Below, piece by piece: positions 1 through 9,000 of a stretch of DNA of 11,377 bases. Within the stretch, counting starts at the first letter, position 1. Every line of letters begins with the position of its first letter. This DNA comes from Melioribacter roseus (GTDB lineage Bacteria > Bacteroidota > Ignavibacteria > Ignavibacteriales > Melioribacteraceae): the NCBI GenBank assembly GCA_020724325.1, contig DYHC01000032.1, forward strand, positions 1-11,377, given 5' to 3'. The notes under the pieces were generated by a model that saw nothing but the letters and a program-made list of their open reading frames with translations, did no database searches and was not told the DNA's origin. A program made the translations under genes and the position numbers.

Positions 1-478
1 CTTCAGATAAAATTCTTAACGCTTCTTTTGTGCTGTTAATTGATTTAGGGTGAGGACTTGCAACAATTCCGTTTCTGCACTTTAATGAAATTATAGCTTT
101 GAACATTGCTGTGGAGGTAGGATTTGTGGAAGGAATAAGAGCTGCAACAACTCCCATTGGCTCAGCAATCCTTAAAATCTTTCCATTATTTTGAACATCA
201 ATAACACCTACAGTTTTTAGATCCTTAATCGATTCCCATACATCCTTTGTGCCGAATTGATTTTTAATTACTTTATCTTGCCACTTACCAAAACCGGTTT
301 CCTCGTTAGCCATTTTTGCAAGTCGTTCGGCTTCTTTATAGCCAGCATCAGCCATTGCTTTTACAACTTTATCAACCTGATCCTGATTAAAGTGTTTGAA
401 TTCTTGCTGAGCTTCTTTTGATATTGCGGCTAAGTTGCGTGCTTCTTGAATCGACTGAAGGTCTTTATCGATATTCAT
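1..478 (-). CDS. CoA-acylating aldehyde dehydrogenase, N-terminal part (AdhE/EutE/SauS type)
   Basis: This is the first 159 codons of a minus-strand gene that runs off the left edge. The start is the ATG at 478-476 and the protein begins [20 protein letters not shown]. Residues about 28-90 ([32 protein letters not shown]) and 104-144 ([19 protein letters not shown], then SLKCRN and SPHP) match the NAD-binding domain of acylating aldehyde dehydrogenases. These enzymes convert an aldehyde, CoA and NAD+ to acyl-CoA and NADH. The same pattern occurs in the dehydrogenase half of AdhE, in EutE/PduP and in sulfoacetaldehyde dehydrogenase SauS. The catalytic cysteine and any fused alcohol dehydrogenase domain lie outside the window, so the substrate and the choice between a single enzyme and AdhE cannot be decided. 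No signal peptide is seen, so it is cytosolic. It is divergent from porU. A Bacteroidota-like promoter lies just upstream, giving a leader of about 18 bases. No strong Shine-Dalgarno is present. Confidence 0.88.
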   Translation of the reverse strand, partial: MNIDKDLQSIQEARNLAAISKEAQQEFKHFNQDQVDKVVKAMADAGYKEAERLAKMANEETGFGKWQDKVIKNQFGTKDVWESIKDLKTVGVIDVQNNGKILRIAEPMGVVAALIPSTNPTSTAMFKAIISLKCRNGIVASPHPKSINSTKEALRILSE

Positions 479-502
479 CTGGTATTCCGTTGTTTTCGTA
501 AT

Positions 503-533
503 CAAATATAAAGATAGGGGAATAAAACTTCAA
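503..533 (-). promoter_or_regulatory. Bacteroidota-type promoter for the aldehyde dehydrogenase gene
   Basis: Read on the minus strand, TTGAAG (533-528) is followed after 17 bases by TATATT (510-505), a good sigma-70-like pair. The same stretch also fits the Bacteroidota primary sigma pattern: TTG (533-531), a 20-base spacer, then TATATTTG (510-503), which matches TAnnTTTG exactly. Transcription would start near 495-498, leaving a leader of roughly 18 bases before the ATG at 478. The assignment rests on motif match and position only. Confidence 0.5.
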
Positions 534-571
534 TTAAGTTGAACAGTTACCTTAATGATAAGAGACTTTTA

Positions 572-594
572 GAAAAATCTGAATTTTATTTTTC
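572..594. repeat. Small AT-rich inverted repeat
   Basis: GAAAAAT (572-578) and ATTTTTC (588-594) are perfect reverse complements separated by 9 bases. The hairpin has only one G-C pair in its 7-base stem and no following U-run in either direction that would make it a clear terminator. It abuts the REP-like segment and may be part of the same decayed element. Confidence 0.4.
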
Positions 595-620
595 AGCCGC
601 TTCGATCCTTCGAAATGACA
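588..620. repeat. Probable degenerate REP-like intergenic repeat (GTCATTTCGA family)
   Basis: On the minus strand this segment reads TGTCATTTCGAAGGATCGAA followed by GCGGCTGAAAAAT. From memory, many genomes of the Bacteroidota group carry intergenic repeats of the form TGTCATTTCGA..GAAGCGA followed by CTGAGAAATCTC. This copy differs from that remembered form at only a few positions. It contains the short inverted repeat TTCGA (601-605) / TCGAA (610-614). A further piece, GTCTCTTATC on the minus strand (567-558), resembles the usual tail of the repeat displaced by an insertion. The match is recalled, not searched. Confidence 0.45.
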
Positions 621-623
621 AGC

Positions 624-642
624 GATATTTTTTAGAAATATC
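624..642. repeat. Inverted repeat GATATTT / AAATATC
   Basis: GATATTT (624-630) pairs perfectly with AAATATC (636-642) across a 5-base TTTAG loop. It lies between the two divergent promoters, so it could be a small operator or a chance AT-rich palindrome. It is not followed by a T-run and so is not a good terminator. Confidence 0.3.
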
Positions 643-719
643 TACTATTAATTTATCGGTGTCAATATTCTACTATGGCTTAGAAAATCTTGCCTTCATA
701 TAGTTAATTATTTATTGAC

Positions 720-751
720 TTGACATTGTTGCAGCTTCTTACATAAATTTT
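720..751 (+). promoter_or_regulatory. Candidate promoter of the porU-porV operon
   Basis: A perfect TTGACA (720-725), preceded directly by another TTGAC (715-719), is followed after 18 bases by TAAATT (744-749). The same bases, TAAATTTT (744-751), match the Bacteroidota TAnnTTTG element at all but the last position, 21 bases after the TTG. Transcription would start near 757-760 and give a leader of about 80 bases before the porU ATG. The -10 element is only moderate, so the exact start is uncertain. Confidence 0.4.
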
Positions 752-797
752 GCACGTAAAATTGGAGAAGTAGTATAGAGAATTTGGCTACCGGTTC

Positions 798-813
798 AAA
801 AAAAATTTTTTTT
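798..813. promoter_or_regulatory. A8T8 palindromic tract upstream of porU
   Basis: Eight A residues (798-805) are followed directly by eight T residues (806-813), a perfect 16-base palindrome ending 24 bases before the porU ATG. Such tracts are stiff or bent in DNA. In the leader RNA this one could form at most a weak all-A-U hairpin. TATAAC (813-818) follows at once and could be a second -10 element, but no well-spaced -35 goes with it. Confidence 0.3.
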
Positions 814-837
814 ATAACAATAATTAAATAAGCCAAA

Positions 838-3800
838 ATGAAAACCCGATTCTCTCTATTATTTCTTCTATTTATTTTAAATCTTACTTTATCTGCACAA
901 GATATTAAGATTTTATCTTCCAACAGTTCTTCTCTGGTACTTGAATACGTGCCGACATATTCTGATACAACCTATCATCTAATTAATGGTGAGAATTACA
1001 TTAGTCTGAAAATTACAGGGGCTTACATCGATGATTTTTTACAGACTGGAAGAACTCAAAGACTTGTTAGAGAAGTAAATATTGGTGTTCCTTCAGAATT
1101 TGGTAATACAATTCAAATAATTGCCAGTGAATATTCAACATTACCCGGTAAATATATTTTTAATCCTGAATTAGAAATCGATTCTTTATCATTCATCACA
1201 AAATATAATACGGTTACGGATATTAAAAATGATCCGCCTAATGATCTTGTTGTAATTGGTGAATTTGGATTAATCCGTTCTTTGCCGGTACAATCGATAA
1301 AAATTTATCCGGTTCAGAATGATAATGATAGGATAAGAATATACAAACGAATAGTAATCAGTATTTCATTCGCAAGAAGTATGAACGAAACCGAATTGAT
1401 TACCGAAAATTACGTTGAAGGTACTGTAATTAACTGGGAAGTTGCAAAAAGGTGGGGAGTTAAATCTAACGTACATTTATCAAAAACTTCTTCTACATTA
1501 GCAGCCGGAACGTGGTACCGGTTTGAAACACCCGAAGAAGGTATTTATAGAATTGATAGATCATTTCTCCAATCCCTTGGTGCCGATGTAAACAATTTGG
1601 ACCCAAGAACTATTAAGATCTTCAGCAATGGAGGATATAATTTACCAGAGGATTACACTATTCCAACGAACCGGGTTTTTCAGGAAGTTGCAATTTCTGT
1701 GGTTGGAGAATCTGACGGCAAATTCGATTCGGGTGATTACATCCTTTTGTATGGGAGAGGTCCAGAATTCTGGGAATATAATTCCGCCTTTAAAAGAATT
1801 ATGAGAGTAAAGCATTCTTATTCCAAGAAGAATTTTTACTGGTTAACTTTTGGCGGAACAACTGGAAAAAGAATTGCAGAAAAACCTTCATTAAATCAGT
1901 CCGGTGTTCATCAGCAGCAATTTTCTCTTGCATATAGAAGTACTGATAAAGATACAATTAATATCGGCAAAACCGGCAGAGATTATTATGGCGATGAATT
2001 CAATCAGTCGGTTCCAAGCCGGACGTATTTAACAACTCTTAATGGAATTCTGCCTTCAACCCGTATCAGCTACAGATTCAGATTAATAAACGGGTCTTCT
2101 GGTGATGTACCACTAAGAATTGATGAAAGTAATAATCAAATTTATTCAGGAAATATTTTTGGTTTTGGTCAAAATAAATATTCATACGGACAGGATCTTA
2201 TCGGTAATGCATCATTTTCCGGTCCGCTTACAGATGAGAGAAGTAACCTTAGATTTACAGTTACTTCAACTACACCAGGCACAAAAGTATACCTGGATTA
2301 TTTCGAAATAGAATATAGAAGACGATTAAGCGCTGTAAATGATAATTACATTCTCTTTTCTAAAGATACCACGGCAATAATTCAATATACTATACAAAAT
2401 TTTTCTAACAGTTCTATCCAGTTATATGATGTTACAGATTACGCCAACATAAAAATAGTAGCTGGTACATCTATAAGCGGCGGTCAGGTTACTTTCCAGG
2501 CACAGGAAACAATTAATAAAGTATCCAAATATATTGCAGTTAATCAAAATGCATTTAGAACACCTTCTAATGGAGCTGCGGTTACAATTAATGATATTAA
2601 AGGGAATAAATCAGGAACCGAGCTTGTAATTATTTCTCATAAAGATTTACGTGCACAGGTAGAAAGATACGCTGCTTATAGATCCATTCAATCTCCAAAT
2701 AAAATCTCTGCATCAATTTATTATGTAGATGATATTTTAAATGAATTTTCTGCCGGAATGATGGACCCAACCGCAATAAGAGATTTCCTAAAGTACGCTT
2801 ATGATAACTGGCAAATCAAACCGTTTTATGTTCTATTTTTTGGAGATGGAGATTACGATTACTTGAATGTAGAAAAAATGAATAGAAATTTAGTACCTAC
2901 TTATCAATCGGTTGAATCCCTGGACGAAATATCATCATATCCAACTGACGATTATTTTGCGAGGGTTTCCGGCAAAGATCTAAGAATTGATCTTGCAATT
3001 GGCAGATTAAACGTTCAAAAACTTTCTGAAGCCCAAATTGTTGTTGATAAAATTATTAAGTACGAAAACAGCCTCGAAAAAGGATTGTGGCGGTCTACTA
3101 TAACACTTGTTGCAGACGATGGACCACAGGAAGTCGGGGTTGACGATGGAAGTATTCACACAGGTCAATCAGAAAATCTTTCTAGGCGCCGAATCCCTAA
3201 ATTTTTTGATCAGAATAAAATCTACCTTGCTGCTTATCCAACTGTAATTTCCGGATTTGGCAGAAGAAAACCGGAAGTTAATAGAGCCATAATAGACGCT
3301 GTAAATAACGGTACGCTTATTCTAAATTTCTTTGGTCATGGTAATCCTAACGTGTGGACTCATGAAAGTGTTTTTGAAAAATCCTCAACTATACCATTAT
3401 TAAAAAATGATCATTATTTCTTTTTAGCAGCGGCTACGTGTGATTTCGGAAAATATGACGATCCTACTCAACAAAGTTCAACTGAATTGATGATTAACAT
3501 GAAAGATGCCGGTGCTATCGGCGCATTTACTGCTGCAAGAGTTGTATATTCAACTGCCAATGCAGAAATAAACGATTCATTATTCACTTATCTATTAGGT
3601 AAGAAAGAGGTTAATAATTTACCATTTAGAGTTGGAAGAGCTTATTTTCTTGCTAAACAATTTAGAACCGAGGAAAATGATGAAAAATTTCATTTATATG
3701 GCGATCCTACTATAAGATTAGCTCAACCTGTTTTACCCGCATATATCGATTCGATAAATGGGAAAACCTTAAATACATCGGTTCAGATAAGTGCTCTTGG

Positions 3801-4791
3801 AAAAGTTAAAATAAACGGCAATGTAAAAAACATAGACGGAACCAATTCCAATTATTCCGGTGAAGCGATTATTAGCGTGTACGATTCTGAAAGACAGATG
3901 TATTTGAGCGAAATGAATTACAATGTTACTTTTCAGGGCGGTCTTATCTTTAGGGGCAGGACTAATGTTACGAACGGAAAATTCCAAACCGAATTTGTGG
4001 TTCCTAAAGATATCTCCTACGAAAATAAGAACGGTAAAGTATCTGCTTATGTTTTCAACCAATTAAATGATGGTATCGGTTATACTACTAATGTAATTGT
4101 AGGCGGAACAGACCCAAATGCGGTTAACGACGGAAAAGGTCCCGAGATTGCAATCTATTTTGATGACGAATCATTCGAAAGCTCTTACCTTGTAAACCCT
4201 GATTTTACTTTGATTGCAAAGCTATCGGATGAAACCGGCTTAAATACTACTGGAACAGGAATAGGACATAAACTGGAAGGTATTTTGAACAACGATCACT
4301 TTAATACAATTGATCTAACCAATCATTTTATTGGCGACCTTAATTCGGGCGGTAAATCGGGTGTTATCAGATATAAATTTACAGCTATGCCAATCGGAGA
4401 TTACAACATCAAAATAAAAGCATGGGATGTATTCAACAACTTCTCTGTTCAGGAAGCAAATTTTTCTGTAGTAAGTTCATTGAACGGAATTGCTCTTAGA
4501 GATGTTTATAATTATCCGAATCCTTTCTCTTCTAATACAACTTTTACTTTTCAACATAACATTACAGATGCAATTAATGTTAAGATAAAAATTTACACTG
4601 TTGCCGGACGGTTAATAAAAGAGATTGAGGAATTAGACTTGTTAAATAAATTTGTTAGAATTGATTGGGACGGAAGGGATAACGATGGAAATTCTATTGG
4701 AAATGGAACATATCTTTACAAACTTACTGTTGAATCTTCTGACGGACGTTTTAAAAATAATGTTCTTGGAAAATTGGCAGTAATTAAATAA
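838..4791 (+). CDS. porU: Type IX secretion system sortase PorU (C25 family)
   Basis: This 1317-residue protein is the C25-family (gingipain-like) cysteine transpeptidase of the T9SS. In the studied systems PorU removes the C-terminal sorting domain of cargo at the cell surface and attaches the cargo to an anchor, working with PorV. A signal peptide covers residues 1-21 (MKTRFSLLFLLFILNLTLSAQ). A beta-rich N-terminal region includes a PorU-like segment from about 225 (WYRFETPEEGIYRID, then IKIFSNGG). The C25 domain spans about 595-961, starting LVIISHKDL and ending LYGDPTIRL. The expected catalytic pair is present: His834 in FFGHGN and Cys868 in AATCDFGKYDDP. A T9SS type A sorting domain occupies about 1224-1317 (YNYPNPF to GKLAVIK), as expected because PorU itself keeps such a domain. 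It is somewhat longer than the roughly 1160-residue P. gingivalis PorU. The start is set by the signal peptide. No Shine-Dalgarno precedes it. It is the first gene of the plus-strand cluster. Confidence 0.93.
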   Translation: MKTRFSLLFLLFILNLTLSAQDIKILSSNSSSLVLEYVPTYSDTTYHLINGENYISLKITGAYIDDFLQTGRTQRLVREVNIGVPSEFGNTIQIIASEYSTLPGKYIFNPELEIDSLSFITKYNTVTDIKNDPPNDLVVIGEFGLIRSLPVQSIKIYPVQNDNDRIRIYKRIVISISFARSMNETELITENYVEGTVINWEVAKRWGVKSNVHLSKTSSTLAAGTWYRFETPEEGIYRIDRSFLQSLGADVNNLDPRTIKIFSNGGYNLPEDYTIPTNRVFQEVAISVVGESDGKFDSGDYILLYGRGPEFWEYNSAFKRIMRVKHSYSKKNFYWLTFGGTTGKRIAEKPSLNQSGVHQQQFSLAYRSTDKDTINIGKTGRDYYGDEFNQSVPSRTYLTTLNGILPSTRISYRFRLINGSSGDVPLRIDESNNQIYSGNIFGFGQNKYSYGQDLIGNASFSGPLTDERSNLRFTVTSTTPGTKVYLDYFEIEYRRRLSAVNDNYILFSKDTTAIIQYTIQNFSNSSIQLYDVTDYANIKIVAGTSISGGQVTFQAQETINKVSKYIAVNQNAFRTPSNGAAVTINDIKGNKSGTELVIISHKDLRAQVERYAAYRSIQSPNKISASIYYVDDILNEFSAGMMDPTAIRDFLKYAYDNWQIKPFYVLFFGDGDYDYLNVEKMNRNLVPTYQSVESLDEISSYPTDDYFARVSGKDLRIDLAIGRLNVQKLSEAQIVVDKIIKYENSLEKGLWRSTITLVADDGPQEVGVDDGSIHTGQSENLSRRRIPKFFDQNKIYLAAYPTVISGFGRRKPEVNRAIIDAVNNGTLILNFFGHGNPNVWTHESVFEKSSTIPLLKNDHYFFLAAATCDFGKYDDPTQQSSTELMINMKDAGAIGAFTAARVVYSTANAEINDSLFTYLLGKKEVNNLPFRVGRAYFLAKQFRTEENDEKFHLYGDPTIRLAQPVLPAYIDSINGKTLNTSVQISALGKVKINGNVKNIDGTNSNYSGEAIISVYDSERQMYLSEMNYNVTFQGGLIFRGRTNVTNGKFQTEFVVPKDISYENKNGKVSAYVFNQLNDGIGYTTNVIVGGTDPNAVNDGKGPEIAIYFDDESFESSYLVNPDFTLIAKLSDETGLNTTGTGIGHKLEGILNNDHFNTIDLTNHFIGDLNSGGKSGVIRYKFTAMPIGDYNIKIKAWDVFNNFSVQEANFSVVSSLNGIALRDVYNYPNPFSSNTTFTFQHNITDAINVKIKIYTVAGRLIKEIEELDLLNKFVRIDWDGRDNDGNSIGNGTYLYKLTVESSDGRFKNNVLGKLAVIK

Positions 4792-4823
4792 AATTATTCT
4801 CAAGTATGAAATCTACTTTTTAT

Positions 4824-4828
4824 GGAGG
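4824..4828 (+). promoter_or_regulatory. Shine-Dalgarno of porV, decides its start
   Basis: GGAGG sits 7 bases before the ATG at 4836, an ideal spacing. It favours that start over the in-frame ATG at 4806, which has no such site and would add ten residues ahead of the signal peptide. None of the three other plus-strand genes shows a comparable site. Confidence 0.75.
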
Positions 4829-4835
4829 TTATAAA

Positions 4836-6026
4836 ATGAAAAGAATATTTATCATAATGATTCTATGTATTACAGGAATCGGATTGATTAATGATATAAG
4901 AGCACAGGGTGAAGCAGCAGTTCCATTTTTAATTTTAGCACCCGATTCAAGAGCTGGAGGTTTAGGTGAATCCGGTGCCGGTTTGGCAGATAACTCCGCT
5001 GCTATTTTCTGGAATCCAGGTGGAATTGCTTTCCTTACTGGTTCGGAAGTCGGGTTCACTCACAGCAACTGGCTGCCAATGTTCAATCTTGACCTGTTTT
5101 ACGATTATGCTACTTACCGTCAATACATTGAAGATATAAGCGGCAGCTTAACTGCCAGCGTTACATATATGCATTACGGCGAATTCATTAGAACCGGTCC
5201 TGACTCGCCAGACCCAATTGGAACATTCCGTTCTTTTGATGCTGCTTTTACAATAGGTTATGCAACTAAACTAAGCAGCGATTGGGGACTTGGTTTCAAC
5301 TTTAGAGTAATTCACAGTCGGCTTGCAGATAAGCCAACCGCAGCCGAACAAGGTTCTGGTGTTGCAACATCTGTAAGTTTCGATATCGGTACTATGTGGC
5401 GTCCTTCCAAACTGGATTTACCATTAATTGGCGATATCGGAAATAATTTTAGTGTTGGTGTTAATCTTAGCAATATCGGTCCTAAAATATATTACATTGA
5501 TCAGGCACAGGCAGATCCAATTCCTACAAACTTCCGGCTTGGAATTGCAGCCCGGTTATTCGAAGATGAATATAATTCTCTTACATATACGGTTGATTTC
5601 AGCAAGTTACTAGTAGATAAGGGTGAAGCATTTAGAGGAAAGATAGATACTACGGAGACAAAGAAGAGGAAAGATTTCTACGAAACTATTTTTACTGCTT
5701 GGTTCGATCAGCCGTTTAGCGAAGAATTAAGAGATATTGTAACTTCAATGGGTTTAGAATACTGGTATGGAAGTGAAGCCGAAGGATTCAAATTTGCTTT
5801 ACGAGCCGGATTCTTTTATGAGGACCCATCGTTCGGAAACAGAAAATTTGTAACGCTTGGTGCAGGTATTCGTTACGATTCTTATGGATTCGATTTTAGT
5901 TACATTACAACAGACGTATTCAAAGGCGCTGAAAACCATCCATTAAATAACACGCTAAGATTTTCATTACTCATTGGCTGGGGCTCTCAACCTCAAACAA
6001 CACCCGGATTTCCACGCGGTTTGTAA
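4836..6026 (+). CDS. porV: Type IX secretion outer-membrane protein PorV
   Basis: This is a 396-residue outer-membrane beta-barrel of the PorV/LptO family. In studied T9SSs PorV takes cargo from the translocon by its sorting domain and delivers it to the attachment complex with PorU. The protein starts MKRIFIIMILCITGIGL and has a signal peptide ending near IRAQ (residue 24). The family's N-terminal signature follows directly: VPFLILAPDSRAGGLGESG, then NSAAIFWNPGGIAF. The rest is alternating beta-strand sequence (for example FDAAFTIGYATKLSSDWGLG and GNNFSVGVNLSNIGPKIYY), ending in strand-like segments up to a final GFPRGL. Length agrees with the family (about 390). A longer start at 4806 is possible, but the GGAGG at 4824-4828 supports 4836. 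It begins 44 bases after porU and ends 6 bases before the next gene, consistent with an operon. A paralogous PorV-like or PorQ role is the main alternative, but linkage to porU favours PorV. Confidence 0.9.
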   Translation: MKRIFIIMILCITGIGLINDIRAQGEAAVPFLILAPDSRAGGLGESGAGLADNSAAIFWNPGGIAFLTGSEVGFTHSNWLPMFNLDLFYDYATYRQYIEDISGSLTASVTYMHYGEFIRTGPDSPDPIGTFRSFDAAFTIGYATKLSSDWGLGFNFRVIHSRLADKPTAAEQGSGVATSVSFDIGTMWRPSKLDLPLIGDIGNNFSVGVNLSNIGPKIYYIDQAQADPIPTNFRLGIAARLFEDEYNSLTYTVDFSKLLVDKGEAFRGKIDTTETKKRKDFYETIFTAWFDQPFSEELRDIVTSMGLEYWYGSEAEGFKFALRAGFFYEDPSFGNRKFVTLGAGIRYDSYGFDFSYITTDVFKGAENHPLNNTLRFSLLIGWGSQPQTTPGFPRGL

Positions 6027-6032
6027 AAATTT

Positions 6033-9000
6033 ATGAAAAAGTTTCCTCTTTTCATATTATTTATTTTTTTATTGGGCAGTCTATCTGCCCAATCGTTTGT
6101 TAATGCTATTGATCGGAATAATGGCGGTATTGCAGCTTATTCCGGCAATAGATTAATTAAGATTTTGGCTGTGATGGTTGAATTCCAGGAAGATAAGTAT
6201 GATGGAACAACCGGCAATGGAAAGTTTGGTTCCCACTTTACAAAAGCTTACGGTGATACAATATTAGATCCGCTTCCTCATAATGCTGATTATTTTGAGG
6301 ATCATCTCGAATTTGCAAAAAATTATTTCAATAAGGTATCTAAAGGGAAAGTTCAAGTAGAATATAAAGTTCTTCCTCAGGTAATCACAGTTTCTAAAAT
6401 GATGCGCGAATATGTTCCGGCTTTCAATTCTAACAATAACACTCCGCTCGGAAATTTTGCAAAAGAAGTCTGGCAGCTTGCAGATCAGAAGTTTACCAAT
6501 ATTAGGTTTGCTGATTATGATCTGTTTATAATTTTCCACGCCGGTATCAGTAATGCATTTTCTTATGGCGCACCGTTAATTAACCGTAACATGCCTTCGT
6601 TATATTTGAGTAAATCGGCATTTAAGAAAATTTTTGGAAATCAGTTTAACGGAATTGCAGTCAACAACAATTCATTTCTGATAGATAACACAATCATTAT
6701 GCCAGAAACGGAATCCAGAGAGGCAGCAGCAATTGACGGCTCTTTAGTTTTGGCAGAATTATCAATTAATGGTTTACTCGTAAGCAACATTGCGTCACAT
6801 ATCGGTCTGCCGGATCTATTCAATACGTCAACCGGAAAAAGTGCAATAGGACGATTTGGCTTGATGGACCCGCAGTCAATCTTTGCTAACTCTGGAATGT
6901 TTCCGCCAGAACCTTCACCATGGGAAAAAATTTATTTGGGTTGGGAATCACCTGTAACATTAAATCCGGGTAATAGAAAAGTTACAATTGCTGCAAGGAA
7001 TATTGCATCGCAGAACGATACAACACTTCTAAAAATTCCGATTAATTCTACCGAATATTTTCTTGTTGAAAACCGTGCGCAGGATTCTAATAACGATAAA
7101 GTGAAAGTTACTTATAAAAGGAGCGGACAAATTTACACGAAGGTAATAGAGCTTGATACCAGCGGCGTTTATGTTATTGAACGTAGATTCAAAAATGGAA
7201 TAGAAGGAGGAGTAGTAATTGATGTTGACGAATTTGATGCAGGTTTACCTGGCAGCGGAATTGTTATTTGGCACATTGATGAAAAAGTAATAAACGAAAA
7301 AATTATTGATAATAAAATTAATGCTGATTTTGATAGAAAAGGAGTAGACGTTGAAGAAGCAGACGGAATTCAAGATATTGGTGAAACGTTTGTATCGCCT
7401 ATTGACGAAATTATTGGCGAAGGAAGTAAGGAGGACTTCTGGTTCAAAGAGAACAAAGCCAGATTGTATAAGAACAGGTTCTCTTATAATTCTAAACCGA
7501 ACAGCAGATCTAACGATGGTACAAACAGTTTGATTACACTAGAAAATTTTTCCCCTCTCGCAAATAAAATTTCTTTTGACTTAGTATTTGGCAGCAATGA
7601 AATTACTCTAAACAGAAGTGTAAAACTGCCTCACTTAAAAAATCTTTTCTCTATTTCATCTCTTCAAATTGGCAACAGCTTCTGGACCTATTTACTTGAC
7701 GGGACCGATCTTGTACGTGCAGATGCTTACAGCGGTAATTACTCTGCAATAAAAAATTTCAGTTCATTCAAGCCGGCTGCTTTCAAAGATGGCGCTAATG
7801 AATTCGTAATTGGAGCTAATGGTAAAAAGCTGAGTATAATTTCTACAATAAACAATGTTTACAAATTAACTGAATATTTGTTCACTGCCGATATAACAGC
7901 CGCACCTGTAATTGTAAAAAGCGGAGGTGTAATTAAAGGGCTTATAGGAACTTCTGATGGAAAAGTTTATCGGGTTGATGTTCTTGAATCAATTTCATCC
8001 AATCTTATTAAAGGAATCGTTGCTCTTACTACTGATAATAAACCGGTTAAACAAATTGCATCTTACGAAGATTACTTCTCAATTATTACAGATAATAGCT
8101 TTACAGATTCGAACGGAAAGACGCTCATTCTAAATCAAAAATTAAAACGGATTGCTCTTACAAAAAATATTGATGGGAAATTTGTAAATGTAATTCTTGC
8201 AGAGGGAAATTATTTTTATATAGTTATAGATGGTCAGTTAACCTCATCTTTTAGTATTCCGGTTAATGAAATATCTTCATTTTCTTTAGCAGATCTTTTT
8301 GCTGATGGAAATAATTACATTCTCTTTAATGCTAAATCTAAAATTTACGCTGTAAACTTTTTAGGAGTTTCAGCTAATAATTTCCCATTCGAAACAGAAT
8401 CTGTTTATTCATTAATTAGTTCTCCGCTAGTTATCGATCTGAATAATGACGGCAATTCAGAAGTCCTTTCGTTTAATTCAAAAGGCGGTCTTTATGCTGT
8501 AACAGCAGCAAGTGGAAAACTCTTAAATCCATATCCGGTAAACGTGATTAATAATACTAATATTATTCCTGTTATCATTTTAGAAGAATTGCCGGCTATG
8601 GGTCCCATCGCAAAATTCAAGCCGGTTCTTCCGGCTCTAAATGATACTGGAATTTTGGCATTCTGGTCTTTATCAAATTTAAGCGGCAAAGAATATTGGA
8701 TTAATGAATTTGCCGGTTCTTCAAACAGCTCTTATGTTTCTGCTGCAGATTCCAAATCTAAAACAGCTGATTATTTCCCGCCAGAAAAAGCATATAACTG
8801 GCCTAATCCCGTTTACGGTAACGAAACAAATATCAGGTATTTTGTTGCCGAAGATTCAGAAGTGTCTATTAAAATTTTTGATCTATCCGGGGATTTAGTT
8901 GCAAATCTTATCTCAAAAGCAACAGGCGGAATTGATAACGAAGTTAGATGGAATGTATCTGGAATTCAGAGCGGAGTTTACTACGCAAGAATAGAAGCAA

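Larger units (their letters stand above)
479..837. other. Divergent intergenic region between aldehyde dehydrogenase and porU
   Basis: This 359-base non-coding stretch lies between two divergently transcribed genes. It contains a leftward promoter (503-533), a probable decayed REP-like repeat (588-620), two small AT-rich inverted repeats (572-594 and 624-642), a rightward promoter candidate (720-751) and an A8T8 palindrome (798-813). I see no convincing protein gene here. A minus-strand frame over 708-923 overlaps the start of porU, is lysine/asparagine/isoleucine-rich, and looks spurious. I see no tRNA or other structured RNA. Confidence 0.8.

Noticed and set aside
624..642. Hairpin as a transcription terminator
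   Set aside because: The stem is nearly all A-T, no T-run follows, and the flanking genes diverge, so no terminator is expected here.
708..923. A 71-codon minus-strand open frame
   Set aside because: It overlaps the promoter region and signal-peptide part of porU, is low-complexity (Lys, Asn, Ile, Phe), and shows no recognisable motif. It is a chance frame in AT-rich DNA.
4806..4835. N-terminal extension of porV from the ATG at 4806
   Set aside because: There is no ribosome binding site before it. The ten extra residues precede a complete signal peptide, and GGAGG is placed for the ATG at 4836.
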